DNA of 64,000 nt, taken from Bacillota bacterium (GTDB lineage: Bacteria > Bacillota > Clostridia > Lachnospirales > Lachnospiraceae). Location of the stretch: the NCBI GenBank assembly GCA_023414875.1, contig JAEZMV010000006.1, positions 124,001 to 188,000 of the forward strand, in the 5' to 3' direction. Below, in pieces: positions 16,318 through 25,312 of the stretch (position 1 is its first letter; every line of letters starts with the position of its first letter). The notes under the pieces are model-generated. The model was not told where the DNA came from. It did not search any database and was given only the letters and a program-made list of their open reading frames with translations. A program made the translations under genes and the position numbers.

Positions 16318-18900
16318 TTATTTAACTCTGGCTACAAGCTCATTCTTATCTACATCAATTATGATGGTATCCTCTGAATGAACCTGATCACTTAAGATCA
16401 GCCTTGCGCTTAAGGTCTCCACCTTCTTTTGCAGAAAACGTTTGAGTGGTCTTGCACCATAGAGCGGATCATAAGCACTCTCTGTGATTAATCTCTTTGC
16501 TTCCATTGTAAGCTCCACCTTAATCTCTTTATCTTCTAAGCGCTTATTCAAGTCAACGATGAGAAGATCCATAATATCGTTTATGTTGTCTCTGGTCAAC
16601 GGTTTAAATAGAATGATTTCATCCAATCGGTTTAGGAATTCCGGCCGGAAAGAAGCTCGCAAATCATTCATAACCTTATCCTCACAGCTAGAACTGATCT
16701 CACCATACTCATCTATTCCTTCTAAAAGATGTCTTGAACCAATGTTGGAGGTAAGAATTATAATCGTGTTCTTAAAATCCACCGTTCTTCCCTGGGCGTC
16801 TGTAATTCTTCCGTCATCCAGAACCTGAAGGAGTACATTGAATACATCCGGATGCGCTTTCTCAACCTCATCAAACAATATAACTGCATATGGCTTACGA
16901 CGTACGGCTTCTGTCAGCTGTCCACCCTCCTCATATCCTACATATCCGGGAGGTGCTCCAATCAATCTGGCAACGGAGTGCTTTTCCATGTATTCACTCA
17001 TATCTATACGCACCATATTATGCTCATTATCAAACAGACTTTCTGCCAGTGCCTTCGCCAGCTCCGTCTTACCAACACCGGTAGGCCCTAAGAATAAGAA
17101 GGAACCGATTGGCTTTGTAGGATCCTTAATTCCAGCCTTCGAGCGTAAGATTGCATCCGATACCTTATCCACGCCTTCATCCTGTCCAACGACTCTCTTA
17201 TGAAGTTCTTTGCTTAGATGTAGCGTCTTCCTTCTTTCTCCTTCGGTTAATTTAGTAATCGGGATTCCGGTCCAACGGGAAACAATCTTCGCTATCTCCT
17301 CCTCAGAGACATTTTCATGTACCAGAATGTTCTCTTCTTGCTTTAGTCGATCTTCCTCTATCTTTAACTGCCTTTGCAATTCCGGTAGTCTTCCATACTT
17401 AAGTTCTGCTGCCTTATTCAGATCATAGCTTCGCTCTGCCAGCTCGATTTCTCCATTTAAACTCTCAAGTTCTTCCCTGAGTTTATGAACCTTTTCCATC
17501 GAAGCCTTTTCTTTATCCCAGGTGGCTTTGTAGGAGGAAAAGGTATCTCGAAGCTCTGCCAATTCTCGCTGTAAATCAATTAATCTATCCTGACTTAAGC
17601 GGTCATTCTCTTTCTTCAGGGCGGCTTCCTCTATCTCAATCTGCATAATTCTTCTCTGAAGATCATCTAGCTCAGTCGGCATGGAATCAAGCTCTGTTTT
17701 TATCAGCGCACAAGCTTCATCCACTAAATCAATCGCTTTATCCGGAAGGAAGCGGTCGGAAATATAACGATTGGATAGGACCGCAGCACTTACTAAAGCG
17801 CCATCCGTAATTTTAACCCCATGGAATACCTCATAACGTTCCTTCAGTCCTCTTAAGATTGATATTGTGTCTTCAACGGTAGGCTCCTCAACCATAACCG
17901 GTTGAAACCTGCGTTCTAGAGCTGCATCCTTCTCAATATTCTGACGATACTCATTCAATGTGGTTGCACCGATGCAGTGCAGCTCACCTCTTGCCAACAT
18001 TGGCTTTAACATATTCCCCGCATCCATGGAGCCTTCTGTTTTTCCGGCACCGACAATCGTATGAAGCTCATCGATGAACAGAATAATCTGCCCTTCACTC
18101 TTCTTCACTTCTTCAAGAACCGCCTTTAGCCGTTCTTCAAATTCACCACGGTATTTTGCCCCGGCTACCAGAGAACCCATATCCAGAGCAAATAATTTCT
18201 TATCCTTTAGGGACTGTGGAACATCCCCTCTTACAATTCTCTGTGCCAGACCCTCTACAACCGCTGTCTTACCTACTCCCGGCTCCCCGATAAGCACCGG
18301 ATTATTCTTGGTCTTTCTGGATAAGATACGGATCACATTTCGAATTTCGCTGTCACGGCCAATCACCGGGTCTAACTTCTGCTCCTCTGCTCGGGCTACC
18401 AGATCATACCCATATTTCTCAAGTGTATCATACGTAGCCTCCGGATTGTCCGTTACTACCTTCTGATTTCCTCTAACTGTCTGCAGTGCCTTAAGAAAAT
18501 CCTCCCTATTTATTCTAAAGTCATTAAACAGAGTTTTCACTGCTTTGTTTGGTTGTTTCAACATACTTAGGAATAGGTGTTCTACAGATACATAGGTATC
18601 ACCCATTTGTTTTGCTTCATTTTCAGCATAAATGAGGACTTTATTTAAATCGTTGCTGATATAAATCTGTCCACCGGAAACCTTTGGGCGTTTCTTAAGC
18701 AGCCCCTCCACTTGAGCAATAAACACCTCAGTGCTTATCTCCAGTTTCTCAAGCAGCTTTTTAATTAAGCTATCCTCCAGCGTAAGCAGGCTAAGGAGCA
18801 GATGCTCCACATCAATTTCCTGATGGCTATATTCATAAGCCAGACTCTCACAATTTTGAACTGCCTGCATAGAATTCTGCGTAAATTTGTTAATATTCAT
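16318..18900 (-). CDS. clpB: ATP-dependent chaperone ClpB
   Basis: 860 residues, full length. The start ATG 18900 follows AAAGGAGGAG; an earlier in-frame ATG at 18936 would span that RBS. Domains in order: Clp N-domain repeats (1-145), AAA-1 with Walker A GEPGVGKT at 205-212, the ClpB-specific coiled-coil middle domain (about 400-520, LQRRIMQIEIEEAALKKEND), AAA-2 with GPTGVGKT at 605-612, and a D2-small domain. There is no ClpP-binding loop, so it is a disaggregase working with DnaK. A sigma-A promoter is visible; no CIRCE or CtsR box was found. Confidence 0.97.
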   Translation of the reverse strand: MNINKFTQNSMQAVQNCESLAYEYSHQEIDVEHLLLSLLTLEDSLIKKLLEKLEISTEVFIAQVEGLLKKRPKVSGGQIYISNDLNKVLIYAENEAKQMGDTYVSVEHLFLSMLKQPNKAVKTLFNDFRINREDFLKALQTVRGNQKVVTDNPEATYDTLEKYGYDLVARAEEQKLDPVIGRDSEIRNVIRILSRKTKNNPVLIGEPGVGKTAVVEGLAQRIVRGDVPQSLKDKKLFALDMGSLVAGAKYRGEFEERLKAVLEEVKKSEGQIILFIDELHTIVGAGKTEGSMDAGNMLKPMLARGELHCIGATTLNEYRQNIEKDAALERRFQPVMVEEPTVEDTISILRGLKERYEVFHGVKITDGALVSAAVLSNRYISDRFLPDKAIDLVDEACALIKTELDSMPTELDDLQRRIMQIEIEEAALKKENDRLSQDRLIDLQRELAELRDTFSSYKATWDKEKASMEKVHKLREELESLNGEIELAERSYDLNKAAELKYGRLPELQRQLKIEEDRLKQEENILVHENVSEEEIAKIVSRWTGIPITKLTEGERRKTLHLSKELHKRVVGQDEGVDKVSDAILRSKAGIKDPTKPIGSFLFLGPTGVGKTELAKALAESLFDNEHNMVRIDMSEYMEKHSVARLIGAPPGYVGYEEGGQLTEAVRRKPYAVILFDEVEKAHPDVFNVLLQVLDDGRITDAQGRTVDFKNTIIILTSNIGSRHLLEGIDEYGEISSSCEDKVMNDLRASFRPEFLNRLDEIILFKPLTRDNINDIMDLLIVDLNKRLEDKEIKVELTMEAKRLITESAYDPLYGARPLKRFLQKKVETLSARLILSDQVHSEDTIIIDVDKNELVARVK

Positions 18901-18974
18901 TTCTACTCCTCCTTTTGGAATACTGTTAGCTTTCATTTTAATTGCATAATCATTCTGTTTATTGTTCTACTTTA

Positions 18975-19003
18975 TATATAACACGTGTATCATTGGTTTG
19001 CAA
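18975..19003 (-). promoter_or_regulatory. Sigma-A promoter of clpB
   Basis: Minus-strand TTGCAA (19003-18998), 17-bp spacer, TATATA (18980-18975). It lies 75 bp before the clpB ATG. No GGTCAAA-type CtsR direct repeat and no CIRCE palindrome flank it. Confidence 0.65.
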
Positions 19004-19056
19004 TAGTTTTTTTATTCATTTTTATTCTTATCCAGCTTTCAGAAAAACAAACACAA

Positions 19057-19094
19057 AAAAGCTTTTGAAATCTTATTGATATCCAAAAGCTTTT
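19057..19094. terminator. Hairpin with AAAAGCTTTTG / CAAAAGCTTTT stem
   Basis: An 11-bp perfect stem with A/T-rich flanks on both sides, between clpB and the small gene at 19152-19361. On the minus strand it would end transcription of the upstream accessory genes before clpB. Confidence 0.75.
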
Positions 19095-19151
19095 ATAATT
19101 ATTTTAAAATCTGCTCTGACTCTGTTAAAGCTAATTATCCTTCATTTTTGA

Positions 19152-19361
19152 TTACTTCTTTAAAGATATAACAAAATATAAACCAATTATGATTTGTAAA
19201 ACAAAAGCTATGATCGGTATTAGGTCACTAACCAGAATATCTACTGCAACTTCTTCTCCCGCTATTGATGTAACCTGGTTCAACATATTAGTATTAATAA
19301 GAAATACAGATATTTTATCCGATAGTTTTATGAAGCCGTCAAGGGATATACCCAATGACAA
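19152..19361 (-). CDS. Possible small membrane protein
   Basis: 69 codons from a TTG with no clear RBS. The C-terminal half is one long hydrophobic helix (DLIPIIAFVLQIIIGLYFVIS) followed by LKK. A stop codon lies three codons upstream of the proposed start. It could be a real small gene or the tail of a lost one; it sits directly after the Nudix gene on the same strand. Confidence 0.35.
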   Translation of the reverse strand: MSLGISLDGFIKLSDKISVFLINTNMLNQVTSIAGEEVAVDILVSDLIPIIAFVLQIIIGLYFVISLKK

Positions 19362-19381
19362 GAATATTCACGATAAAAAAC

Positions 19382-19876
19382 CTATGTTATAGATTCATAA
19401 GTAATCATATGTTCAATCCCGCTTACTCTATCTTTTATCCCTTGTAATTTATCTTTAAAAAATGAAGGAAAAGCCTTATAATTCTCTAACTTGTCGATCG
19501 GAAGCCAATGCATATACTCTTTAATACCAGCAGTATAACTATTACTGTTGAGCTCCTGTGTTCCTCTTGATTTCATCAGAAAGTAAATGGCAACCTCATG
19601 ACATTTATATCCTTCCAAGCTACCCGTACCTTCAAAGAAGTTTTCATGGATAAAAACCATCCGATCAACCTCATACGGGATACCGGTTTCTTCATATACT
19701 TCTCTTCTGACGGCATCCTCTGCTGCTTCACCAATATGTACCCCGCCGCCAATTGAGTAGTAATAATCATCTATGTCATTCTTAGCAAATAATATACAAT
19801 CCTTCTCAATAATGATAGCGGCAGCTCTATACCGGAACCATTCGTTTTCTTTTGTAAATCCACAATCGAAACCCAT
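19382..19876 (-). CDS. Nudix hydrolase
   Basis: 164 residues. The complete Nudix box is visible (G-x5-E-x7-REVYEETGI, within GGGVHIGEAAEDAVRREVYE), so the Mg-dependent pyrophosphatase site is intact. The fold around it (RAAAIIIEKDCILFAKND before, MVFIHENFFEG after) is typical for the broad ADP-ribose/NTP pyrophosphatase-like group; the substrate cannot be assigned. It begins the run of single accessory genes on the minus strand. Confidence 0.9.
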   Translation of the reverse strand: MGFDCGFTKENEWFRYRAAAIIIEKDCILFAKNDIDDYYYSIGGGVHIGEAAEDAVRREVYEETGIPYEVDRMVFIHENFFEGTGSLEGYKCHEVAIYFLMKSRGTQELNSNSYTAGIKEYMHWLPIDKLENYKAFPSFFKDKLQGIKDRVSGIEHMITYESIT

Positions 19877-20026
19877 GCCTTCTCCTTTAAATTATGTACA
19901 ATCTATTAATCTCAATATGCTATCTTTTATGATAAGGCACTATAATATTATTCCATATTATTCTCACATAGCTGTAGTGCAATTTTTGAAATTATTTCGA
20001 TGGCACTCATGTAATATGATTGACGT

Positions 20027-20404
20027 CTATATAGCAATCCACCAAAATACACCGAATTTATCTATTACATTGGCACAATATGCATTCCAGTCGCAGGGTC
20101 CTAAGGTATCAATTACTGTTCCTCCATCACTTAGTACCTCATATGCATTTCGAACGGCTTCTTCCGTTCCCATTTCATATACGTTGAACGCCATATTCTG
20201 CCAAACATGTTCCTTATTATGGTCACAGTCAAATGGAGCCTCGCTGATCGCTAGGAACAGCTGGCCATTGACCGTTAATTCACAATGTGCATAGGTATTT
20301 TCTTCTGTCTTTATTTGAAACCTTATCTCAGCTCCAAATGCCTTGCAATACATTTCAACCGCCGCTAGGCTACCAGTTACATATACTTGTGGACTTATTT
20401 TCAT
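20027..20404 (-). CDS. VOC-family (glyoxalase/PhnB-like) protein
   Basis: 125 residues. The opening MKISPQVYVTGSLAAVEMYCKAFGAE and the later AHCELTVNGQLFLAISEAP are the two paired beta-alpha-beta modules of PhnB/3-demethylubiquinone-like VOC proteins, ending in the usual DKFGVFWWIA. Such proteins bind a metal and act on small molecules or sequester drugs; the substrate is unknown here. The frame is complete with an AGGAGA-type RBS. Confidence 0.85.
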   Translation of the reverse strand: MKISPQVYVTGSLAAVEMYCKAFGAEIRFQIKTEENTYAHCELTVNGQLFLAISEAPFDCDHNKEHVWQNMAFNVYEMGTEEAVRNAYEVLSDGGTVIDTLGPCDWNAYCANVIDKFGVFWWIAI

Positions 20405-20426
20405 CTTACAATTCTCCTTATTTTTA

Positions 20427-20984
20427 TTAAAATGAATATATACAATCCTGTTGTCCTAGGTTGTACTCGCATTCTATGATTTGCCCAGGTTTTATTTCTT
20501 CTGCATATATCAAAGTCCTTATCACCATTCCATGGCACACAATAATCACCTTATTGAAATGAGCATATTTATCTGCCACTTTTCGCACTCTGCTTCTTAA
20601 TGAACTTAGGCTTTCCCACCTTTTATTTCAATTACTTGGATATACTCCTTTATAATAATTAAAATCATTTGTCAGATCTAAACACTCTGAGAAATCTTTA
20701 TATTGAAATGATAAATCCGGCATCCATTCATGCAAATCCATTTCTACTTTGATATCTAAACCAGTCTCTTTCGAAATAACTGCTGCCGTCTGCAAAGCTC
20801 TTGTATAAGGAGAAGATATAATTAGTTCCGCATTCTGCAATCTAATATCTTTTGCCGTTAATATAGCTTGAAGTATCCCTTCTTCTGAAAGAGGTGCTAA
20901 ATCTCTTCCATGCCCTATATAACCCCTCTCATCGCAAAGAGTGTAATCCGGTTGTCCATGCCTAACAAGATAAAGCATTGCCAA
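20427..20984 (-). pseudogene. Histidine phosphatase (phosphoglycerate-mutase-like) split by an in-frame TGA
   Basis: The N-terminal part starts ATG 20984 with the phosphatase motif LVRHGQPDY and continues through SSPYTRALQTA. It stops at TGA 20630-20628 after 118 codons. The same frame goes on without another stop for 66 codons (KRWESLSSLRSRVRKVADKY, then VIIVCHGMVIRTL, the second catalytic His motif) to TAA at 20429-20427, giving 184 residues plus one stop, a normal length. A single substitution (for example TGG to TGA) explains it. The truncated form would lack the second catalytic histidine. Confidence 0.85.
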
Positions 20985-21003
20985 TAATATGTATCTCCTT
21001 CAA

Positions 21004-21867
21004 CTATCCATCTATGTCTTCTCTTCTCATCTTCAGGAAGTCTTTCACCCTTTTTGCTTCAACTTTATCACAGGTAAAATTAAAATACTCTGATACCACT
21101 GTTTCAAGTTCATCAAAATAGTCGTACATAAGAAAAAGTTTGTCCCACATGTCTTCATATTCCCCATTCGGGAATATTCCCTGTAATCGTTTCATTTCAC
21201 TCGCTGATAGAAATCTTTTTAAGTATTTATTATGAGCACCGGTGGTCACTTTAAACTCATGCTCTATACCTATTTTCCAGTTTAGCATCTTCATGAACAT
21301 TTCCATGATTATGACATCGTATATATATTTAGCATAATAGAACTCTTCTCTGCACAAGCCTTTCGATATATATACAGATAACCATCGAAACTCGTTACAG
21401 GTATTATAAAACTCTGTTTGTGTTGGTGGGTTTATATAAAATGCCTTTTCATTATCAACCGGAATTAATGCTTCAAAATTGTCTTTGTTCAGTAGTATAA
21501 CCCTTGGTTCCATATTAATTTTCTCTTTATCGATATTTCTAATATCTATAATAGTAAGGTCAATTCGATTCCCATCTGCAAACTGTATCAAATATGCAAA
21601 TCGCTCATAACCTTCATAATCATAAGGGTGCGCGTACCAATCCTCCGGATACTGGACAATCAAAATATCTCCAAAATACTTTATCCAGCTTTTATCCTTT
21701 GTAAATGCATGTATATCCGTAACATAATATACAATATCAAAGTCGCTGTACTTATCATGTACTGCATTCTTATTTGCTCTGGAGCCATCCATAGCAACCG
21801 CTCGAATCCTATCATCCTCTATCGCCTTATTCATGATTAAATCCATCATTTCTGATTCAGTACGCAA
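21004..21867 (-). CDS. Aminoglycoside 6-adenylyltransferase-like nucleotidyltransferase
   Basis: 287 residues from TTG 21867 behind GGGGG; length and pattern match the ANT(6)/AadK family. The nucleotidyltransferase signature is present as DGSRANKN...YSDFDIVYYV (GS then DxD), with the later CNEFRWLSVYISKGL and the C-terminal helical domain. Family members transfer AMP to streptomycin, but many chromosomal clostridial homologues have no demonstrated resistance activity. It lies between the phosphatase pseudogene and a lipoprotein gene on the same strand. Confidence 0.82.
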   Translation of the reverse strand: MRTESEMMDLIMNKAIEDDRIRAVAMDGSRANKNAVHDKYSDFDIVYYVTDIHAFTKDKSWIKYFGDILIVQYPEDWYAHPYDYEGYERFAYLIQFADGNRIDLTIIDIRNIDKEKINMEPRVILLNKDNFEALIPVDNEKAFYINPPTQTEFYNTCNEFRWLSVYISKGLCREEFYYAKYIYDVIIMEMFMKMLNWKIGIEHEFKVTTGAHNKYLKRFLSASEMKRLQGIFPNGEYEDMWDKLFLMYDYFDELETVVSEYFNFTCDKVEAKRVKDFLKMRREDIDG

Positions 21868-21889
21868 GTCTTTACCCCCTTTTAAGGTA

Positions 21890-22615
21890 TTAATATTGTA
21901 TTATAGATTCATACAATTCTATAAAATACTCTCCAAGCTCGTCAGGGACATCAACGGCCACCAGTTCCTCATACTCTCCAAACCCATAGTCATAAAAGTA
22001 TACAAGTAATAGCTTTCCGTCTACCACATGATATTTATAGCCTTGATATGAGGTGAAAAATCCGTCTTTACTATCTCTATAAAAAATGAATGATGGAGCT
22101 TCATCTCTATCAGGAATTGGTAAGTGTCTGGTTTTAACCTTTTTGTCTGAATCAAAGGGATCATATCTATTTTTCTCTGAAAAGGCCATTAATTCATTGA
22201 ACTTTTCTGAATCAATATCAGGAATACTAGCGATAATAGGATCACGGTCAACATATCCATCTCCGATACTGCAATAATAGATAAAATTATCGCTGTCTGC
22301 ATAGTATTTATATGCCTCTTTCCATTGACTCTCTGAACAAAAGAGTACTCCTGCGGTTTTATCACCAATCGCGCTATGCACCCAATCGAACTTTTCACAA
22401 TCTACATGATGAAATTCAACATTTCCCACCTTAATAGGGTCACCTTTTAGCGAGATGTTATCAGGCCATAAGTCACCATAAAATCCATTTTTATATGTAA
22501 TACCATCAATTATTACTTTATTTGGCTCAGAGCTGCAAGCAGATAAAGTTAATGTAGACAAAACAGCAAACATTGCAATCAATATAGCACCTATACCTTT
22601 AAATGACTTTTTCAT
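21890..22615 (-). CDS. Hypothetical lipoprotein
   Basis: 241 residues from ATG 22615 (RBS GGAGAG). The signal peptide MKKSFKGIGAILIAMFAVLS ends at a lipobox LSAC (Cys about residue 27). The mature part is acidic and aromatic (KNGFYGDLWPDNISLKGDP, FVHHVDCEKFDWVHS-like segments) with no domain I recognise. It is probably exported and lipid-anchored on the outer face of the membrane. Confidence 0.75.
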   Translation of the reverse strand: MKKSFKGIGAILIAMFAVLSTLTLSACSSEPNKVIIDGITYKNGFYGDLWPDNISLKGDPIKVGNVEFHHVDCEKFDWVHSAIGDKTAGVLFCSESQWKEAYKYYADSDNFIYYCSIGDGYVDRDPIIASIPDIDSEKFNELMAFSEKNRYDPFDSDKKVKTRHLPIPDRDEAPSFIFYRDSKDGFFTSYQGYKYHVVDGKLLLVYFYDYGFGEYEELVAVDVPDELGEYFIELYESIIQY

Positions 22616-22715
22616 AACCACTCTCCTACATCTATTTAATCTTTCGTTTAGTACATCCATGCATGTACGGATTATATTTTACAACACTATATGCTGAGAA
22701 GATTATTCCCAGCCA

Positions 22716-23126
22716 CTATATATTCTCCTGCTTTCTTCGTTCGGACATTGATATCCCGTCGAAGCCCCATCCATCCGGATTAAGTTCATCAATAATGACA
22801 TAGTTTGCTTCTTCACAATTCCCCATTATATTAACAAATAACTCTTTTGTCTTTTTAATCATCTCCGCCATTTCGATCGGATTCGTAGTTCCTCTTGATA
22901 CTTTAATGTTAACAAACGAAACCATCTTCTTATCACTATTCATTTGATTTAATGTTATACCACCGATTGCCCACTGCTCCTCGCCAAGTTCATCAATCGA
23001 AATAACTGTAAGGTTTCTATCCCTGCCCATAACCTCAACGATTAAATCTGTTAATCCTGCTATCAATTCTTTCTTTTTTTCTGATGTTACTTGGTTTTTC
23101 ACTATTTTTACATTAACAAATGGCAT
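22716..23126 (-). CDS. Tandem 4-oxalocrotonate tautomerase-like protein
   Basis: 136 residues made of two copies of a 4-OT unit of about 65 residues. The first, MPFVNVKIVKNQVTSEKKKE, has the catalytic Pro at position 2 and ends VISIDELGEEQWAIGG; the second starts MVSFVNIKVSRGTTNPIEMA and ends VIIDELNPDGWGFDG. Normal 4-OT enzymes are about 62 residues with Pro1 free at the N-terminus, so only the first half can have a free catalytic proline. It is an intact gene duplication fusion. Confidence 0.85.
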   Translation of the reverse strand: MPFVNVKIVKNQVTSEKKKELIAGLTDLIVEVMGRDRNLTVISIDELGEEQWAIGGITLNQMNSDKKMVSFVNIKVSRGTTNPIEMAEMIKKTKELFVNIMGNCEEANYVIIDELNPDGWGFDGISMSERRKQENI

Positions 23127-23178
23127 CTCTTTTCCTCCTAAGTATCGTTACATCCCTTGTAATTTGTGAATCAAAATA

Positions 23179-23391
23179 CTATTCTCTGCTGTTCCCTAAT
23201 GATTGATGCTTTACTTTCTTCCAAATCCAATATACCAATAGCAGTAATTCAGCCAAAATAGTTACAGGTATTGCCGATACCCAAATGTTTTCAAAGGAAT
23301 CGTTAAAGATTATCGTTAAAATCAGTAAAACTAAAACAGTTATAAAATAATATCCGATTGTTCCAAAAATAATAAAGGCTGCTTTCTTCAT
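23179..23391 (-). CDS. Small two-helix membrane protein
   Basis: 70 residues: helix 1 (about 5-28, AAFIIFGTIGYYFITVLVLL), a polar turn with NDSFENIW, helix 2 (about 38-58), then a basic tail KKVKHQSLGNSRE. It has a GGAGA RBS. No family recognised. Followed downstream by the tautomerase gene after 50 bp. Confidence 0.65.
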   Translation of the reverse strand: MKKAAFIIFGTIGYYFITVLVLLILTIIFNDSFENIWVSAIPVTILAELLLLVYWIWKKVKHQSLGNSRE

Positions 23392-23525
23392 AGTATATCT
23401 CCTTGGTATATGTTAAATTTTCTTTAGCTAAATTAATTGTTATAATTCCTTTTATTTCAACGAGCTCACTATAGAAAACTCATCCAACTGGTATTATCAA
23501 ACGGTCTTAAGAATAGATTTCTATT

Positions 23526-24701
23526 TTATTCCTTCTGAAAAATATATGTGCTTATTTCATTACCGTGCATATACTCAATACCGTTTTCTTCCCATCCACT
23601 GTAAGCCATACTATCAAAGGTTACACTTGCCCAAGGTCTTTTTTCATTATTTTTATAAAAATAGAAACAATAAACACTTCCGTGCGTTATGTAATATTCG
23701 TTATAAACCATTCTTCCCTTATCATCATATAAAACTTCTCCAGTACTATCGGTAGTTCCATAAAACGTTGATGGGCGATTATAAGAAAACGACTCCAATA
23801 GTTTGTTTTCGTAACAGAAATCAATATTTACAGGGCTACTTAAAAAATCATCATTTTCTATTTCATTAAAATAGTCATCATTCGTAAGCTTACCTGTAAT
23901 ATTAGTAATAATGTCTGTATCATTATAGTTAAATGCTAAATAATCATTATTATCATCCGGATTAAAAATATCGCCTTTATAACCTATTATTTTTCCCAAT
24001 TCACTAAATTCAATATAATCCTTATAAAGCCATAGCTTTTGATTTCTATTAAGCATCTTTTGTATGGACCCATTATTTTCTAAAGCTTTATATTCTGTAA
24101 TGATAGGAAAAGGTATATTAGACATATATTCGTAGGCTATGTTTGCAAGTAGACTACCATCATTACTAAGTAAATTTTCTTTTACAATATTTTGATTTTC
24201 ATCATATTCACAAGAAATAAAACCCTCCTTATCAAAATCAGACATATTGACTGTTAAACAACATATTGCACCCCCCATATGCAATATAAAAGAGATTTTC
24301 CCCTTTTCTTCGTTGATATAGTATTCTCCTAATTTCTGATTCTTGTGATCAATCTCTCCATCCGGTTTTTCCTTATACATATCCTTTTCTTGTAAGTACG
24401 ATTTGATGATAGCTTCATTTCTATTTGAATCAGATACCGTATAAAAGCAGATTGCATCATACATGCTTTTATCTGAGTAATTTACCTCTTCACAGATCTT
24501 ATGATATAAAATCAACTCTTTGTTGTCATTTATGTTATGAGAACTCTCAGAAGGTGAAGCAGATATAGTAGCTTTTTTCTCTTCTCTGCTCTTTGTAGTA
24601 TTTATAGGTGTTTTTTCTTCATTCACTTCTGTTTCCTTCTTAGTGTTATAGGAAGCAAAGACAAAAACAGACAGAAGCATTATTATAAGTATTTTTCTCA
24701 T
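23526..24701 (-). CDS. Hypothetical secreted/anchored protein
   Basis: 391 residues. An N-terminal hydrophobic signal (residues 2-17, MRKILIIMLLSVFVFASYN) lacks a lipobox Cys, so it is either cleaved or a membrane anchor. A Ser/Thr/Lys-rich linker follows, then a large soluble part rich in Asn, Asp and Tyr. No known domain is visible. Base composition is lower in GC than the core genes nearby, which fits recent acquisition. Confidence 0.7.
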   Translation of the reverse strand: MRKILIIMLLSVFVFASYNTKKETEVNEEKTPINTTKSREEKKATISASPSESSHNINDNKELILYHKICEEVNYSDKSMYDAICFYTVSDSNRNEAIIKSYLQEKDMYKEKPDGEIDHKNQKLGEYYINEEKGKISFILHMGGAICCLTVNMSDFDKEGFISCEYDENQNIVKENLLSNDGSLLANIAYEYMSNIPFPIITEYKALENNGSIQKMLNRNQKLWLYKDYIEFSELGKIIGYKGDIFNPDDNNDYLAFNYNDTDIITNITGKLTNDDYFNEIENDDFLSSPVNIDFCYENKLLESFSYNRPSTFYGTTDSTGEVLYDDKGRMVYNEYYITHGSVYCFYFYKNNEKRPWASVTFDSMAYSGWEENGIEYMHGNEISTYIFQKE

Positions 24702-24822
24702 TATTTCACCACACTTTTACTGATTTCATTAAGGATAATATTTTTGTTTTATATTGGCATCTTACTTTTCGAGTCCATGGAATATCTATATCTCCAAATA
24801 AATGATATTTTCAACCCCGAAT

Positions 24823-25188
24823 TCATTTCTCATCCTGATAAGCATACTTAAAATTAATGGGTGGTGCTGTTACTGATATATAAACGAATTCTTTTTCTGT
24901 ATCATTATGTACCCCATGAATATCACCATCTACAAACCTTGCAACGTCACCAACATTAAATTCCATTGTCTTATCATCAGCCAGTAAAAGCTTTGCACTC
25001 CCATTAACTGCATACCATATTTGTTCAGAGGTATCGTGCCTATGTCGAGGTTGAGATACGCCCGGTGAAACATGAACCTCTGTAATTGTAACTCTATTAC
25101 TACTTGAATTCTCAGGACACAATAGCTGATAAGACTCACAACCTGGGTTAGACAAGACCTTAATGCTTTCCTTCTTAATAAACTCCAT
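24823..25188 (-). CDS. Cupin-domain protein
   Basis: 121 residues, single cupin barrel. Motif 1 is visible as PRHRHDTSEQIWYAVNGSAKL (HxHx4E) and motif 2 as FVDGDIHGVHNDTE with its conserved His, so a metal site is likely. Small cupins of this type are dioxygenases, isomerases or sugar/auxin-like binders; nothing visible selects one. A strong GGAGC-type RBS precedes ATG. Confidence 0.85.
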   Translation of the reverse strand: MEFIKKESIKVLSNPGCESYQLLCPENSSSNRVTITEVHVSPGVSQPRHRHDTSEQIWYAVNGSAKLLLADDKTMEFNVGDVARFVDGDIHGVHNDTEKEFVYISVTAPPINFKYAYQDEK

Positions 25189-25312
25189 TCTAATATGCTC
25201 CTTTCAAATACGTAATCATGTTATTTGGATTCCTACTAACGTATACGATTTCTTTCATTCATTTCGATTCAATTTATAATATTCAAGAATATAGTTCAAC
25301 CCATCTCTGTTG

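Noticed and set aside
20628..20630. TGA as a selenocysteine codon in the histidine phosphatase
   Set aside because: Family members do not use Cys or Sec at this point and I see no SECIS-like hairpin directly downstream; a nonsense mutation (often from TGG) is simpler.
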